A stretch of DNA of 64,000 nucleotides from NCBI RefSeq assembly GCF_002078015.1, contig NZ_LWBP01000001.1, forward strand, positions 1-64,000, given 5' to 3'. Source of the DNA: Niastella populi (GTDB lineage: Bacteria; Bacteroidota; Bacteroidia; Chitinophagales; Chitinophagaceae). Of the stretch, positions 19,461 to 27,436 are shown in pieces; positions within the stretch are counted from its first letter, which is position 1; each line of letters opens with the position of its first letter. The translations under genes were made by a program, and so were the position numbers. Below the pieces are notes generated by a model, which was not told the DNA's origin, did no database searches, and worked only from the letters and a program-made list of their open reading frames with translations.

Positions 19461-19474
19461 TTATTCATTTTTGC
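19424..19474 (+). repeat. CATTTTTGC x3 at exact 21-bp period
   Basis: The 9-mer CATTTTTGC occurs at 19424-19432, 19445-19453 and 19466-19474, so the copies start exactly 21 bp apart (two helical turns). The third copy overlaps the 3' end of the AraC-type gene. The 15-mer TTATTCATTTTTGCA at 19461 recurs exactly at 21189. The sequence resembles Bacteroidota -7 boxes (TAnnTTTGc) or a protein-binding array. Confidence 0.6.
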
Positions 19475-19850
19475 AAGGATCTTGTCGCTTCGTTAGAATT
19501 TCCATTTTTTGCCATTCGGTAGGACTGACGTTAAACTCCCTTTTAAAAGCCCGGCAATAAGCTGTTTGACTACTATAGAAACACTTCGAAGCTATTAGTT
19601 TTTTGGTCATCCCGTTTTGCAGGAATTTTTTGGAAGCTTCCAGTCTTTTCCTCACCTGGTATTCTTTGATGCCGGTTCCAAATACATCTTTAAACGCTTT
19701 TTCTACCGAATTGCGGTTGGCTGTACTTACATTGTTCAGCAATTCTGCTGCTGTTCTGAATTGAAATGGATTGTCGTCGATATTTTTTTTGAGAGATTCA
19801 ATTGCCAGCAATACATAAACTGAACAAGACTTTTGATCATTATTGAACAT
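19461..19850 (-). CDS. Stand-alone AraC-type DNA-binding protein
   Basis: This 129-residue protein has an AraC-type double HTH at residues about 35-120 (VEKAFKDVFGTGIKEYQVRK, then TAYCRAFKREFNVSPTEWQK). There is no ligand-binding domain, only a short N-terminal helix region. The second recognition helix region (SKCFYSSQTAYC) is Cys-containing. It is one of three AraC proteins in this regulator island. Its start is preceded by ACAAGG in the plus orientation, as upstream of the genes at 19049, 10521 and 21001. Its target is unknown. Confidence 0.8.
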   Translation of the reverse strand: MFNNDQKSCSVYVLLAIESLKKNIDDNPFQFRTAAELLNNVSTANRNSVEKAFKDVFGTGIKEYQVRKRLEASKKFLQNGMTKKLIASKCFYSSQTAYCRAFKREFNVSPTEWQKMEILTKRQDPCKNE

Positions 19851-20045
19851 GGGACAAGGTTTTTACTTATCAAATCAAGTTTACAATTAATTAGTAAATG
19901 TGATTAATTAAGTAAGGTTTATCGTGGTGCGAAGTGTGTAAGGACTTTTTTCTACTGGTTGTAATCAGGGGCAACTGATATGTACGTTTATTGTTTGTAT
20001 TCAATTGTGAGGTTGCTGTGGAATTGGTTTTTGCTAAGAGGGTTT

Positions 20046-20387
20046 TTAAACCTGAATTTCCCCTTTTTGAACCTGCGTTATTTTACTGCTTAATTCGTTT
20101 AATACTTTTGCTCCTGCACCTCTCAGCATCTTAATATTATCCCAATTGGATGCTCTTTCAATTAATGAACCGATAGTAAGTATATTATTATACCTAAGCA
20201 CTTTTTCGGCGCGTGGAGTTAAATTCAAATGTTGAATGCTTTTTTGGCAAAGAACATTGTCGCCTTCAATTAAGTTCATATGTTCAGCAAGCCAGTTTGC
20301 AATCGCCCTGCAATCCTGAAGATCCAATGTGCTAATTCTATTTATGATATATTGCACTTCTTTTTTATGGTATTTTATAGCCTCCAT
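20046..20387 (-). CDS. Stand-alone RNA polymerase alpha C-terminal domain-like protein
   Basis: This 113-residue protein ends in a domain (about residues 45-104) that follows the alpha-CTD pattern: IQHLNLTPRAEKVLRYNNIL, TIGSLIERA, then MLRGAGAKVLNELSSKI. In E. coli RpoA the matching segment is [20 protein letters not shown] with GKKSLTEI. The Arg that contacts UP-element DNA in RpoA (R265) appears to be kept as Arg59. No RpoA N-terminal domain is present, so this is not a core subunit. A short helical N-terminus (EVQYIINRISTLDLQDCRAI) may mediate protein contacts. It could bind AT-rich DNA or activators as a decoy or adaptor; this is inference. Confidence 0.7.
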   Translation of the reverse strand: MEAIKYHKKEVQYIINRISTLDLQDCRAIANWLAEHMNLIEGDNVLCQKSIQHLNLTPRAEKVLRYNNILTIGSLIERASNWDNIKMLRGAGAKVLNELSSKITQVQKGEIQV

Positions 20388-20459
20388 AAAAAAGTATTTT
20401 AGTTATTTAATTGATGTCAAGTTACATTGGTGAATCTGGAAAGCAATGAAGAACTTGTT

Positions 20460-20489
20460 CATGTTTTGCCCATTTAAGTCATATTTTGC
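20460..20489 (+). repeat. CATnTTTTGC pair, 20-bp spacing
   Basis: CATGTTTTGC (20460-20469) and CATATTTTGC (20480-20489) lie 20 bp apart, 73-102 bp upstream of the alpha-CTD-like gene start at 20387. They resemble the CATTTTTGC array at 19424-19474 and the pair at 21194-21222. Confidence 0.45.
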
Positions 20490-20632
20490 ACTCAAAAGGT
20501 GTTAGTTCAGTGCTTTTTGCTTATTTATTGAAAGTGTGGCCGTTTCTTCCCTTTGAATTGGGCTTTCTGGTGGCGCCTTGAGGGCGGGTTGTGGGGGTAA
20601 TTGAGATAATAGCGTATCCGGTTGTGTTAGTG

Positions 20633-21001
20633 TTATGTTCTCTGACGTTTCATGTCTTTTGCCCAATGTTTGGGCGATTTTCCCATAACCTTCCTGAACG
20701 CCCTGGTAAAGTTGCTGCCGGCTTTAGGGCCCCGGTAACCACATTTGTAGGCGATCTGCTGCATGGTTTGTTCCCGACCGGTTAACATATTGGCAGCAGC
20801 TTCCATCAATTTGCGTGTGCGGTATTCTTTTACCGATCTGCCTTTGATCGTTTCAAAGGCGGCATAAATAATATTCCGGTTGGAATAATATTGGGGGAAA
20901 AGCGTGCTGATACTTTTCCTGTTCAGCGGATTGCTATCTATGAACTGTGCCAGTTCTTCCACAGCCTGAACGGCGGCTTTCGACAATGTGTGCTCGATCA
21001 T
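20633..21001 (-). CDS. Stand-alone AraC-type DNA-binding protein
   Basis: This 122-residue AraC HTH protein contains IYAAFETIKGRSVKEYRTRK, TMQQIAYKCGYRGPKAGSNF and TRAFRKVMGKSPKHWAKD. It lacks a sensing domain. The first half resembles the 19461-19850 protein (NRNxxxxAFxxxxGxxxKEYxxRKxxEA), so the two are probably distant paralogues. The leader AAGGTTTAATAATTAA (plus orientation, 21007-21022) is identical to that upstream of the GT operon at 19056-19071. Target unknown. Confidence 0.82.
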   Translation of the reverse strand: MIEHTLSKAAVQAVEELAQFIDSNPLNRKSISTLFPQYYSNRNIIYAAFETIKGRSVKEYRTRKLMEAAANMLTGREQTMQQIAYKCGYRGPKAGSNFTRAFRKVMGKSPKHWAKDMKRQRT

Positions 21002-21314
21002 GAGTTAAGGTTTAATAATTAATGCCCACGCGCCCTTCAGGCAAAGTTGTATTTTATATAGCATGACGCAACGGTTTACAAGGTTTTGAAATGTAATACC
21101 CAAAACGTTGCATTTTATAAGTGAGGTTCATCCTGTGAAAGCTATTGTGAGTTCAACTGTTAGCTCATACGCAAGTTACAGTGGCTGTTTATTCATTTTT
21201 GCACTTTCGATTCATACTTTGCACCTGTTTTGATTTTTCTTAAGGTGGCGCGACTTCATCTTTTTGTACGTATTTCTGCTACTTGCCTTTAATAATCATT
21301 GAATTAGGCTGTTG
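21002..21314. other. Intergenic region with promoter-like repeats
   Basis: This 313-bp region between two minus-strand AraC genes has no supported gene. It carries the shared leader 16-mer (21007-21022), the exact 15-mer TTATTCATTTTTGCA (21189-21203) also found at 19461, and a second partial copy CATACTTTGC at 21213-21222. Confidence 0.5.
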
Positions 21315-22100
21315 CTAACTTCTTCTGAACTCCGACGGCCGTACATGCGTGAATTCCCGGAACGCATCGCTGAAGGAGCTGAGGCTTTCATATCCTACTT
21401 CAAAGGCAATGTCGCCCATTGATCGTTGCGTTTTCAATATCAGCTCTATGGCCTTCACCATCCTGATGGTTTTAAGATACTGCAGGAAGGTCATTTGCAG
21501 GGTGCCCTGGAATAAGCGCGACAGGGTGCGCTCGCTGATATTGAACCGGCTGCTTACGCCGGCAATGGTGAGCCGCTCACCCAGGTGCTTTTCGAGGTAG
21601 TGTATGATCCGCTGCATTTGTTCATTACCGGTGGTGGGAAGTATAATGGGCAGCGCCTGGGTATCGAGCTGCGGCAGTATTTTTTTCAGGGCTATCAAAA
21701 ATTCGAAATTATCATCTTTCCGGCTTACATGGCGCCCATCCCAGCGTTCGGTATAATTGATCATGGCTATCAACAGGTCGCTGGCCGGGTAGATGCCCAG
21801 TTTACCGTAAAAAGCGTTCGACGCATCGTCATGCGCATAGAAGTACAACGAACGCAGCACCGTTGCCGAATAACCGATGCGCAAAATATGCTCCATGCCA
21901 CGCGGGATCCAGAAAAAATGCCTCGCGGGCACCACATACGTGCGGTTGCCACAGGTAATATAGGCAATACCGCCTTCCACATAACTCAGTTGGCCCTTGC
22001 TATGTTTATGCAGCGGGATCAGTTTCTCCGACTTCTCGTGCATCACGAAAACGCTTGCTTTCTGCTTTTCTATCTCCGGCAAAGAGGCGATCAGTCCCAT
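21315..22100 (-). CDS. AraC family transcriptional regulator with cupin domain
   Basis: This 261-residue protein has an N-terminal cupin-like sensing domain (residues about 15-100; LIPLHKHSKGQLSYVEGG and VVPARHFFWIPRGMEH) and a C-terminal AraC double HTH (about 160-258; LTIAGVSSRFNISERTLSRL and SMGDIAFEVGYESLSSFSDA). It is divergent from the HlyD/EmrB pair, with 98 bp between start codons. That layout is typical of a local regulator of an efflux system, so the ligand is probably an efflux substrate. Confidence 0.88.
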   Translation of the reverse strand: MGLIASLPEIEKQKASVFVMHEKSEKLIPLHKHSKGQLSYVEGGIAYITCGNRTYVVPARHFFWIPRGMEHILRIGYSATVLRSLYFYAHDDASNAFYGKLGIYPASDLLIAMINYTERWDGRHVSRKDDNFEFLIALKKILPQLDTQALPIILPTTGNEQMQRIIHYLEKHLGERLTIAGVSSRFNISERTLSRLFQGTLQMTFLQYLKTIRMVKAIELILKTQRSMGDIAFEVGYESLSSFSDAFREFTHVRPSEFRRS

Positions 22101-22178
22101 AGATGGTAAAATTATGTTTTTGGCAGGATTGACGAAAAGGTTGGCTTTATTAGGGAAATAAAACCAACCGCCGCCCGG

Positions 22179-22187
22179 TATTTTTGC
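22179..22187 (+). promoter_or_regulatory. Candidate -7 box TATTTTTGC
   Basis: TATTTTTGC matches the Bacteroidota -7 consensus TAnnTTTGc and ends 11 bp before the ATG at 22199. Transcription would start within a few bases of the start codon, giving a very short leader. No clear TTG at -33 was identified. Confidence 0.4.
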
Positions 22188-22198
22188 GGCTCCTGAAC

Positions 22199-23035
22199 AT
22201 GAAAAAGAAGTATACCCTTACCGACAGGCTCATTACAAAGATCACAGGATGGCTCTCGGCGCTCATCATCGTTGCCCTCGCCGCCTGGGGCATTGTCACC
22301 CTCTGGGGCTTTTACCGCTTCGAACAAACCAACGACGCCCAGATAGACGAATATGTAACCCCCATTATTTCGCGGGCCGCCGGTGCTATAACATCCGTTC
22401 GGTTTGAAGAATACCAGCCCGTAAAAAAGGGCGACACCTTGCTCACCATCGATAACCGCGAATACCTGCTGCAACTGCAGCAAACCGAAGCCGCCATGCA
22501 AAAATGCAGCGCCCAACTAAAACAGCTGGCAAACAGGCAAACAGCGGAAAAAGCCCTGGTGCAGGCCGAACTATCGCGTTTGCAGGCACTGTGGCAGCAA
22601 CAGCAACTCGGGCTGAACAATACTATCATTACCGCCCCCAACAACGGCAGCATGGGCCGAAGGATCGTGTCGACCAATCAAATCATCAATGCCGGCGACA
22701 TGCTTGCCTACATCGTAAACGATGAAACCGATAAATGGGTAGTGGCGAACTTCAAAGAAACCCAGGTGGCCGGCCTGCACATCGGCGATTCGGTACACCT
22801 CACCGTAGATGCGTACCCCGGCCGCAAATTCACCGGCACCATCATCTCATTTTCCCCCGCCACCGGTTCGCGCTTCTCGTTATTGCCGCCCGATAACGCT
22901 ACCGGCAACTTTGTAAAGATCGTTCAGCGCATCCCCGTGCGCATCCGTATTCATGGCAGCAGGGAAGAACTGTGTATGCTGAAAGCCGGCATGAACGTGA
23001 ACGTATCGGTACCCAAAAAACAACAGCGTGGGTAA
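22199..23035 (+). CDS. HlyD/EmrA-type membrane fusion protein
   Basis: This 278-residue protein starts at the ATG 22199 (MKKKYTLTDR); a TTG start at 22184 would lie inside the probable promoter box. It has one N-terminal TM helix (about 18-40), a lipoyl-like half-motif (PIISRAAGAITSVRFEEYQP), a short coiled-coil hairpin, the second half (ITAPNNGSMGRRIVSTNQII) and a beta-barrel domain (VVANFKETQVAGLHIGD). It is shorter than E. coli EmrA (about 390 aa) mainly in the hairpin. It overlaps the EmrB-like gene by 8 bp, so the two form an efflux unit, probably for drugs or toxic organics. Confidence 0.85.
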   Translation: MKKKYTLTDRLITKITGWLSALIIVALAAWGIVTLWGFYRFEQTNDAQIDEYVTPIISRAAGAITSVRFEEYQPVKKGDTLLTIDNREYLLQLQQTEAAMQKCSAQLKQLANRQTAEKALVQAELSRLQALWQQQQLGLNNTIITAPNNGSMGRRIVSTNQIINAGDMLAYIVNDETDKWVVANFKETQVAGLHIGDSVHLTVDAYPGRKFTGTIISFSPATGSRFSLLPPDNATGNFVKIVQRIPVRIRIHGSREELCMLKAGMNVNVSVPKKQQRG

Positions 23036-24617
23036 CCCCATTCCCGTATTCCGTTCATGGGCGCCCGAATGGTTGATCAGGGGCAGCCTGTTCCTGGTGT
23101 TGTTGCCCAGCATCGTGCTTTTCTTTTTGCCCCTCGCTAACATCGATGCAGCGGCCGGGTATTATGGCTGCACGCGGGCAGACGTTCAATTTTCGGTAGT
23201 CATATTTTATGCGGGGTACACCGGCTTCTATTGCCTCGAGCACCGTTTCATTGCTTACCTCGCCAGTAAACAGTATTTTATCTTATTCACCTCGCTGCAA
23301 ATGACGGCCAGCCTGGTTTGTTATTTTACCCATGAACTGTATATCCTGCTGCCGGTACGGTTTATCCAGGGCCTGTTGTTCTGCAGCACGGCCAGTTTAT
23401 CGCTCTCGCTCATGTTCACCCGCCTGCACAGCGAACGCGCCCGGGAAGTGAGTTTCTCCGTTTTCTTCGGCCTGCTCATCTGCGCCATCCCTTTCAATAA
23501 TTTTGTAACGGCCGGTATCATCGATTCGTTCAATTTTAACGTCGTTTATAAATGCGCCTTGTTCTCCTTTGTTCCCTGCCTCATCCTGTTCCTGCTTATT
23601 ATGAACAATGTGCGGTTGAAAGCGCATTTTCCGCTGCATAAGCCCGACTGGCAAAGTTGCTCGCTGTACACCCTCATCCTTTGCCTTACCGGTTATACCA
23701 TGGTGTATGGGCAGCCTTATGAGTGGCTGCACGATGCGCGCATCCGGTACAGCATCATCGCCATTGCCGCGCTTGCGGTCATTGGCGTGTTGCGGCAGCG
23801 GCACCTGAAACGGCCCTACATCAATTTGCAGATCTTTAGTTTCAGGAACTTCAAAGTGGGGCTGCTGGTGTTGTTCGTAATGTACATTGGCCGTTTTGCC
23901 GTGGGCATCACCAACGGTTTCCTGGCCGGGGTACTGGGTTTCGACCCTAAACATATTTCGTATATGAACCTGTTCAACCTCGCCGGGCTGGTTTCCGGCG
24001 TGATCATCGCGTGTTGTATGACGTTGCAAAAAAAGCCAATCAGGTACATCTGGCTGCCGGGTTTTATGATCCTGCTGGTCTTTCATATGGTGATGTTCTT
24101 TTTGTTCACCGCACCGGCCAACGGGCACAACTATTTTATGCCGCTTTTTATTCAGGGAGTAGGGGTGGGCATCATCATGGTGCCTACGATCGTATACACC
24201 ATTTCCTCAGTGCCTGTTGTCATGGGCCCATCCGCGGCCGCGGTTTCCCTGGCCACCCGGTACCTGGGTTTTTGCGTAAGCATCGGCCTCATCAACTACT
24301 TCGAAAAATTGGGCAGCAACAGCCACTACAATACTTTCCGCGATCATCTTACAACGATCGACCTTCCCTTCAAACAGGCCCTTCAAACCCATACCCAACA
24401 ACTGATGGCGCGCGGTATGCCGCCGGCCGCGGCTGCGCGGGCGGCATACAAGCTGGTGATGGCCGGTATAAACCGCCAGACACAGCTGCGGTTTGCCATG
24501 GATTACTATGAGCTTATTTCGTGGCTGCTCGCCGGCATGTTGCTGTTGATCGCTCTTTTCCCTTACCTCAACAGAACGGTGATCTATCTGCGATCGAGGT
24601 ACCTGGCGCCCGTATAA
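23028..24617 (+). CDS. MFS transporter, EmrB/DHA2-like
   Basis: This 529-residue integral membrane protein has about 12-14 hydrophobic segments. It starts at GTG 23028, overlapping the fusion-protein gene by 8 bp. An early acidic/aromatic loop (ANIDAAAGYYGCTRADVQFS) replaces the usual DHA2 motif D1, and the family motif A region is weakly conserved (RFIQGLLFCS is the best match to RxxQGxG). A C-terminal helix follows a soluble loop rich in Ala/Arg. With the EmrA-like partner and the divergent AraC regulator it forms a regulated drug-efflux locus. Confidence 0.82.
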   Translation: MGNPIPVFRSWAPEWLIRGSLFLVLLPSIVLFFLPLANIDAAAGYYGCTRADVQFSVVIFYAGYTGFYCLEHRFIAYLASKQYFILFTSLQMTASLVCYFTHELYILLPVRFIQGLLFCSTASLSLSLMFTRLHSERAREVSFSVFFGLLICAIPFNNFVTAGIIDSFNFNVVYKCALFSFVPCLILFLLIMNNVRLKAHFPLHKPDWQSCSLYTLILCLTGYTMVYGQPYEWLHDARIRYSIIAIAALAVIGVLRQRHLKRPYINLQIFSFRNFKVGLLVLFVMYIGRFAVGITNGFLAGVLGFDPKHISYMNLFNLAGLVSGVIIACCMTLQKKPIRYIWLPGFMILLVFHMVMFFLFTAPANGHNYFMPLFIQGVGVGIIMVPTIVYTISSVPVVMGPSAAAVSLATRYLGFCVSIGLINYFEKLGSNSHYNTFRDHLTTIDLPFKQALQTHTQQLMARGMPPAAAARAAYKLVMAGINRQTQLRFAMDYYELISWLLAGMLLLIALFPYLNRTVIYLRSRYLAPV

Positions 24618-24779
24618 GGTTTTGTTTGCTGCAACTACATATATAAGTTATGCTTTATGAGCGCGGTTTTCTTTTTAATTTCCGCTTTAAAAGCTGGCAT
24701 TTATTACAGGATGTACTACATTTACGACTGCGCAGCCAGATATCAGCTAATTTCAAATATTTAATAAAACCCCCTTCCT

Positions 24780-25205
24780 ATGAGTAGTGAAGAAAAAGGA
24801 TCGACCCATCACCACCATCACCGTCATGGCGGAAGAATTCCGCTTGAACAGGCTAAGAAAGAAATAAAAAGATGGAAAGAGCACATTGCCGATATGGGCG
24901 ACGACTGCCCGTACGATTACGTTCAATCATTTTTTATTCCCATGGAAGACATCAAACGGTTGTACGAAAATTATCAACACCTGCATCCTACGGGCGTAAG
25001 GGCCTACATTGGCATTAAAGAGAAAAACGAGAAGGGATGTGCGCCGTTGCGGCTGTTGCTGGTGCCGGCCACGAAGCATACCGATTTTTATAATAACGGG
25101 CCGCTGGCAGATGAAGCAGGCAACAATGCCGGCAATTCCTCGGTGTACGATTTTACCATGCCCTGTCCCGATGTTTGTGCATCGGAAAATGACCTGAATA
25201 GCTGA
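24780..25205 (+). CDS. Hypothetical His-rich cytosolic protein
   Basis: This 141-residue soluble protein has no signal peptide. The N-terminus carries a natural polyhistidine run (HHHHHRH, residues 10-16), which may bind metal. The rest has no motif I recognise; there is a PYDYVQSFFIPMEDIKRLYE segment and a C-terminal VYDFTMPCPDVC with two Cys. It lies 31 bp upstream of the 7-TM protein and the two-component genes on the same strand and may belong to that sensory unit. Function unknown. Confidence 0.65.
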   Translation: MSSEEKGSTHHHHHRHGGRIPLEQAKKEIKRWKEHIADMGDDCPYDYVQSFFIPMEDIKRLYENYQHLHPTGVRAYIGIKEKNEKGCAPLRLLLVPATKHTDFYNNGPLADEAGNNAGNSSVYDFTMPCPDVCASENDLNS

Positions 25206-25236
25206 TAGCTTTTTATTTTCCTGAACCGTTTATTAC

Positions 25237-25884
25237 ATGCAGTCCCTGGCGTATTTATACATGGGGGTTATTGTGCCTGCATCTGTTGTTGTTCCTGTTG
25301 TTTTTGCAATAGTTAAATTCAGCGATCTCAATAAACCCCTTACCACCATTTTTTTCTACCTGCTGTTTGCAGGTATGGTAAATGCCTGTGCCGCCTGGCT
25401 GGCTTTCAGGCAGATCAATAATCTTCCGTTGTTGCATGTGTATACCATTGTCGAGTTCCTGTTCCTGGCCCTGTTCTTTTACCAGGTAACCGGCAGCCCG
25501 GGAATGAAAAAAGGGATGTTGGTAAGCATGCTGTTGTTCCCGGTGTACGGGTTCATCAATTTTACCTTTGTTCAGTCGCTGCAGGTGTTCAATTCCTATA
25601 CGCGGCCGGTGGAAGCTATTTTGCTCATAACCGGCAGCCTGGCGTTTTTTTATCTGCAGTCGGTCAAAAACCAGCACAGGCCCTGGCAGGCGCAGCCTGA
25701 AACCTGGATAGTGATCGGCATCCTGGTGTACTTTTCAAGCAGCCTGGTACAATTTTCATTTTCGAATGTGATAAGCAGCCAGGCCGGCAGGAATATCAAA
25801 CTGCTCATCTGGACCATTCATGCCACGCTGGTACTTATTATGTATGTATTATTTGCCGTAGGGTTTGCCAAATGCAGGGAATAA
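25237..25884 (+). CDS. Seven-TM membrane protein upstream of a histidine kinase
   Basis: This 215-residue protein has seven hydrophobic segments (about 6-28, 36-57, 65-82, 92-110, 122-141, 155-176, 186-210) with short loops. No enzymatic motif is seen. It overlaps the histidine kinase start by 13 bp. The kinase itself has only one TM helix and no sensor domain. I infer that this protein acts as the membrane sensing partner. Other roles are possible. Confidence 0.65.
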   Translation: MQSLAYLYMGVIVPASVVVPVVFAIVKFSDLNKPLTTIFFYLLFAGMVNACAAWLAFRQINNLPLLHVYTIVEFLFLALFFYQVTGSPGMKKGMLVSMLLFPVYGFINFTFVQSLQVFNSYTRPVEAILLITGSLAFFYLQSVKNQHRPWQAQPETWIVIGILVYFSSSLVQFSFSNVISSQAGRNIKLLIWTIHATLVLIMYVLFAVGFAKCRE

Positions 25885-26672
25885 CCGATAATATTTCGTT
25901 ACTGGTGGTAATGGTGATGATGGGTATTTTTATCCTCGTTGCATCGTTCATATTCCTGTTGCTGCGCAACCAGAACAGGCTGGTAGCGGAAAAGAACAAA
26001 CGCCAGGCCATTGAAATTGAGCACCAGAAACAATTGCTGCGGTCGGTAATAGAATCGCAGGAGGCCGAGCGTACGCGCATAGGGCGCGACCTGCACGACA
26101 GCGTTGGCGCCGCTTTATACGGGTTGCGGGTAACGGTTGACCGGTTTGAAAAAGAGCACCCCGGTCACCCTTTTGTACAGGCATTCACCGGTACCGGCAA
26201 ATCGCTTGTAGACGATTGTATAGGAAGGGTGCGCGATATTTCGCATAACCTGTCGCCCGGCATTTTGGCCATACAAACGCTTACGGAGGCAATGGAAGAA
26301 CTTTGTTATACCATCGACAGCAACGCCGGGTTGAATGTTTATTTTACCAATGAAGCGGGCGCCGCGGCCGACAGCCTCGACCTTACTTCCTCACTTGCCG
26401 TTTACCGTATACTGGAAGAACTGATCACCAATACGCTGAAACATGCGGCCGCTGCCAACATTCACGTATACCTGGGCATGGAAGAGAACAAACTGGTATT
26501 GGATTACCGCGACGATGGAAAAGGCCTGCCGGTTGGCGCCGGGTTGAACCGGGGCAGGGGATTGCAAAATATAGAAAGCCGGTTGCAGATCATGAATGGC
26601 GTTTATACTTCCGCTTCAACCGGTGGTTATCATATCAGGATCAGTATTTCAATGCCGCTCAATCAACTATAA
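25872..26672 (+). CDS. NarL-type sensor histidine kinase
   Basis: This 266-residue protein has one TM helix (about 8-32), then a coiled coil and a HisKA_3 dimerisation domain (ERTRIGRDLHDSVGAALYGL, phospho-acceptor His75). The HATPase domain has the N box ELITNTLKHA (Asn187), the G1 box DYRDDGKGLP (Asp215) and the G2 box GRGLQNIESR. It has no periplasmic sensor, so input probably comes from the overlapping 7-TM protein. The response regulator starts 2 bp after its stop. This pair sits directly upstream of the injection-system operon. Confidence 0.9.
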   Translation: MQGITDNISLLVVMVMMGIFILVASFIFLLLRNQNRLVAEKNKRQAIEIEHQKQLLRSVIESQEAERTRIGRDLHDSVGAALYGLRVTVDRFEKEHPGHPFVQAFTGTGKSLVDDCIGRVRDISHNLSPGILAIQTLTEAMEELCYTIDSNAGLNVYFTNEAGAAADSLDLTSSLAVYRILEELITNTLKHAAAANIHVYLGMEENKLVLDYRDDGKGLPVGAGLNRGRGLQNIESRLQIMNGVYTSASTGGYHIRISISMPLNQL

Positions 26673-26674
26673 TT

Positions 26675-27340
26675 ATGGAGCCCATTCGCATTGCTATAGT
26701 AGAAGACCAGCCGCTGGCGCGGCAGAGTTTATCGGCCCTGTTGAAAACGATAGATGGCCTGCAGCTGTTAATGGAAGCCGCCGACGGCGGCACTTTTTTG
26801 CAGCAGCTGGCCGGCAGTCCGCAGGCGCCGGACATTGCCATCATCGATATCAATATGCCCGGCCTCAACGGCATGGACCTGAATGAACTGCTGCGCGAGC
26901 GGTATCCCGCCATAAAGGTGATCGTGCTCTCGATCCATTCCCAGGAACGGCTGATCTCCAAAATGATCAATGCCGGGGCGCGCGCTTACCTCAATAAGAA
27001 CTGCGAAGTGAACGAACTGGTAGCGGCCATCCGCGCCGTGCACCAGGTGGGTTTTTATATGAACGAGCCCACCATGAAAGCCATTCAGCAGGTGGCCGGT
27101 TACCGCAATAAAAAAGTAAAAAACCTGCAGGCCATTCCAATAGAATTAACGGCCCGTGAAAAGGAGATCCTCGCCCTCATTTGTAAAGAAAAAAGCAATT
27201 CGGAAATTGCCGCCAGCCTGAACCTCAGCACAAGAACGGTTGAAGGGCACCGTAATAACCTGCTTATAAAGATAGGTTGTAAAAATACGGCGGGGCTGGT
27301 ATTGTTCGCCGTGAAATATGGCATCGTCGATGTATTCTGA
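26675..27340 (+). CDS. NarL/LuxR-type response regulator
   Basis: This 221-residue protein has a receiver domain (1-125) with the acidic pocket VEDQ and phospho-acceptor Asp58 in IAIIDINMPGLNGMDL. The switch Ser sits in VLSIHSQ and the Lys in AYLNKN. A LuxR-type HTH follows (about 152-210; ELTAREKEILALICKEKSNS and LNLSTRTVEGHRNNL). It is the cognate partner of the kinase 2 bp upstream. A palindrome GGTAGAAATACC 35 bp downstream, repeated upstream of other eCIS transcription units, is a candidate binding site. Confidence 0.92.
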   Translation: MEPIRIAIVEDQPLARQSLSALLKTIDGLQLLMEAADGGTFLQQLAGSPQAPDIAIIDINMPGLNGMDLNELLRERYPAIKVIVLSIHSQERLISKMINAGARAYLNKNCEVNELVAAIRAVHQVGFYMNEPTMKAIQQVAGYRNKKVKNLQAIPIELTAREKEILALICKEKSNSEIAASLNLSTRTVEGHRNNLLIKIGCKNTAGLVLFAVKYGIVDVF

Positions 27341-27371
27341 GATATAACTTCCTCCCTCATCTCCATTATTG

Positions 27372-27396
27372 AACAGGTAGAAATACCTGTTTTTTT
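27372..27396 (+). terminator. Intrinsic terminator hairpin / palindrome
   Basis: A perfect 8-bp stem AACAGGTA (27372-27379), a GAAA loop, TACCTGTT (27384-27391), then a run of T to 27396. This fits a rho-independent terminator after the response regulator gene. The GGTAGAAATACC core recurs at 51249-51266 without a long T run in that orientation, so the palindrome may also be a regulator-binding site. Confidence 0.7.
27376..27393. promoter_or_regulatory. 18-mer palindromic motif, copy 1
   Basis: GGTAGAAATACCTGTTTT lies 60-77 bp upstream of the first structural eCIS gene. An identical 18-mer is on the opposite strand at 51249-51266 in the divergent region controlling the cargo operon and the GH18-like gene. 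The dyad symmetry fits a dimeric NarL-type regulator. The role is inferred. Confidence 0.5.
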
Positions 27397-27436
27397 ATTC
27401 CGTATTACTGCCTGTAATTAACCCGGCCGGGTTAAA

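Noticed and set aside
19321-19560. 79-residue plus-strand open frame with hydrophobic stretch
   Set aside because: It runs through the CATTTTTGC repeats and antisense into the AraC gene; likely a by-product of T-rich repeats.
22112-22516. 134-residue minus-strand open frame over the HlyD gene start
   Set aside because: Antisense shadow of a well-supported membrane fusion protein gene.
23397-24128. 243-residue minus-strand open frame rich in His, Gln and Glu
   Set aside because: Antisense of the hydrophobic MFS gene, which typically gives such charged long frames.
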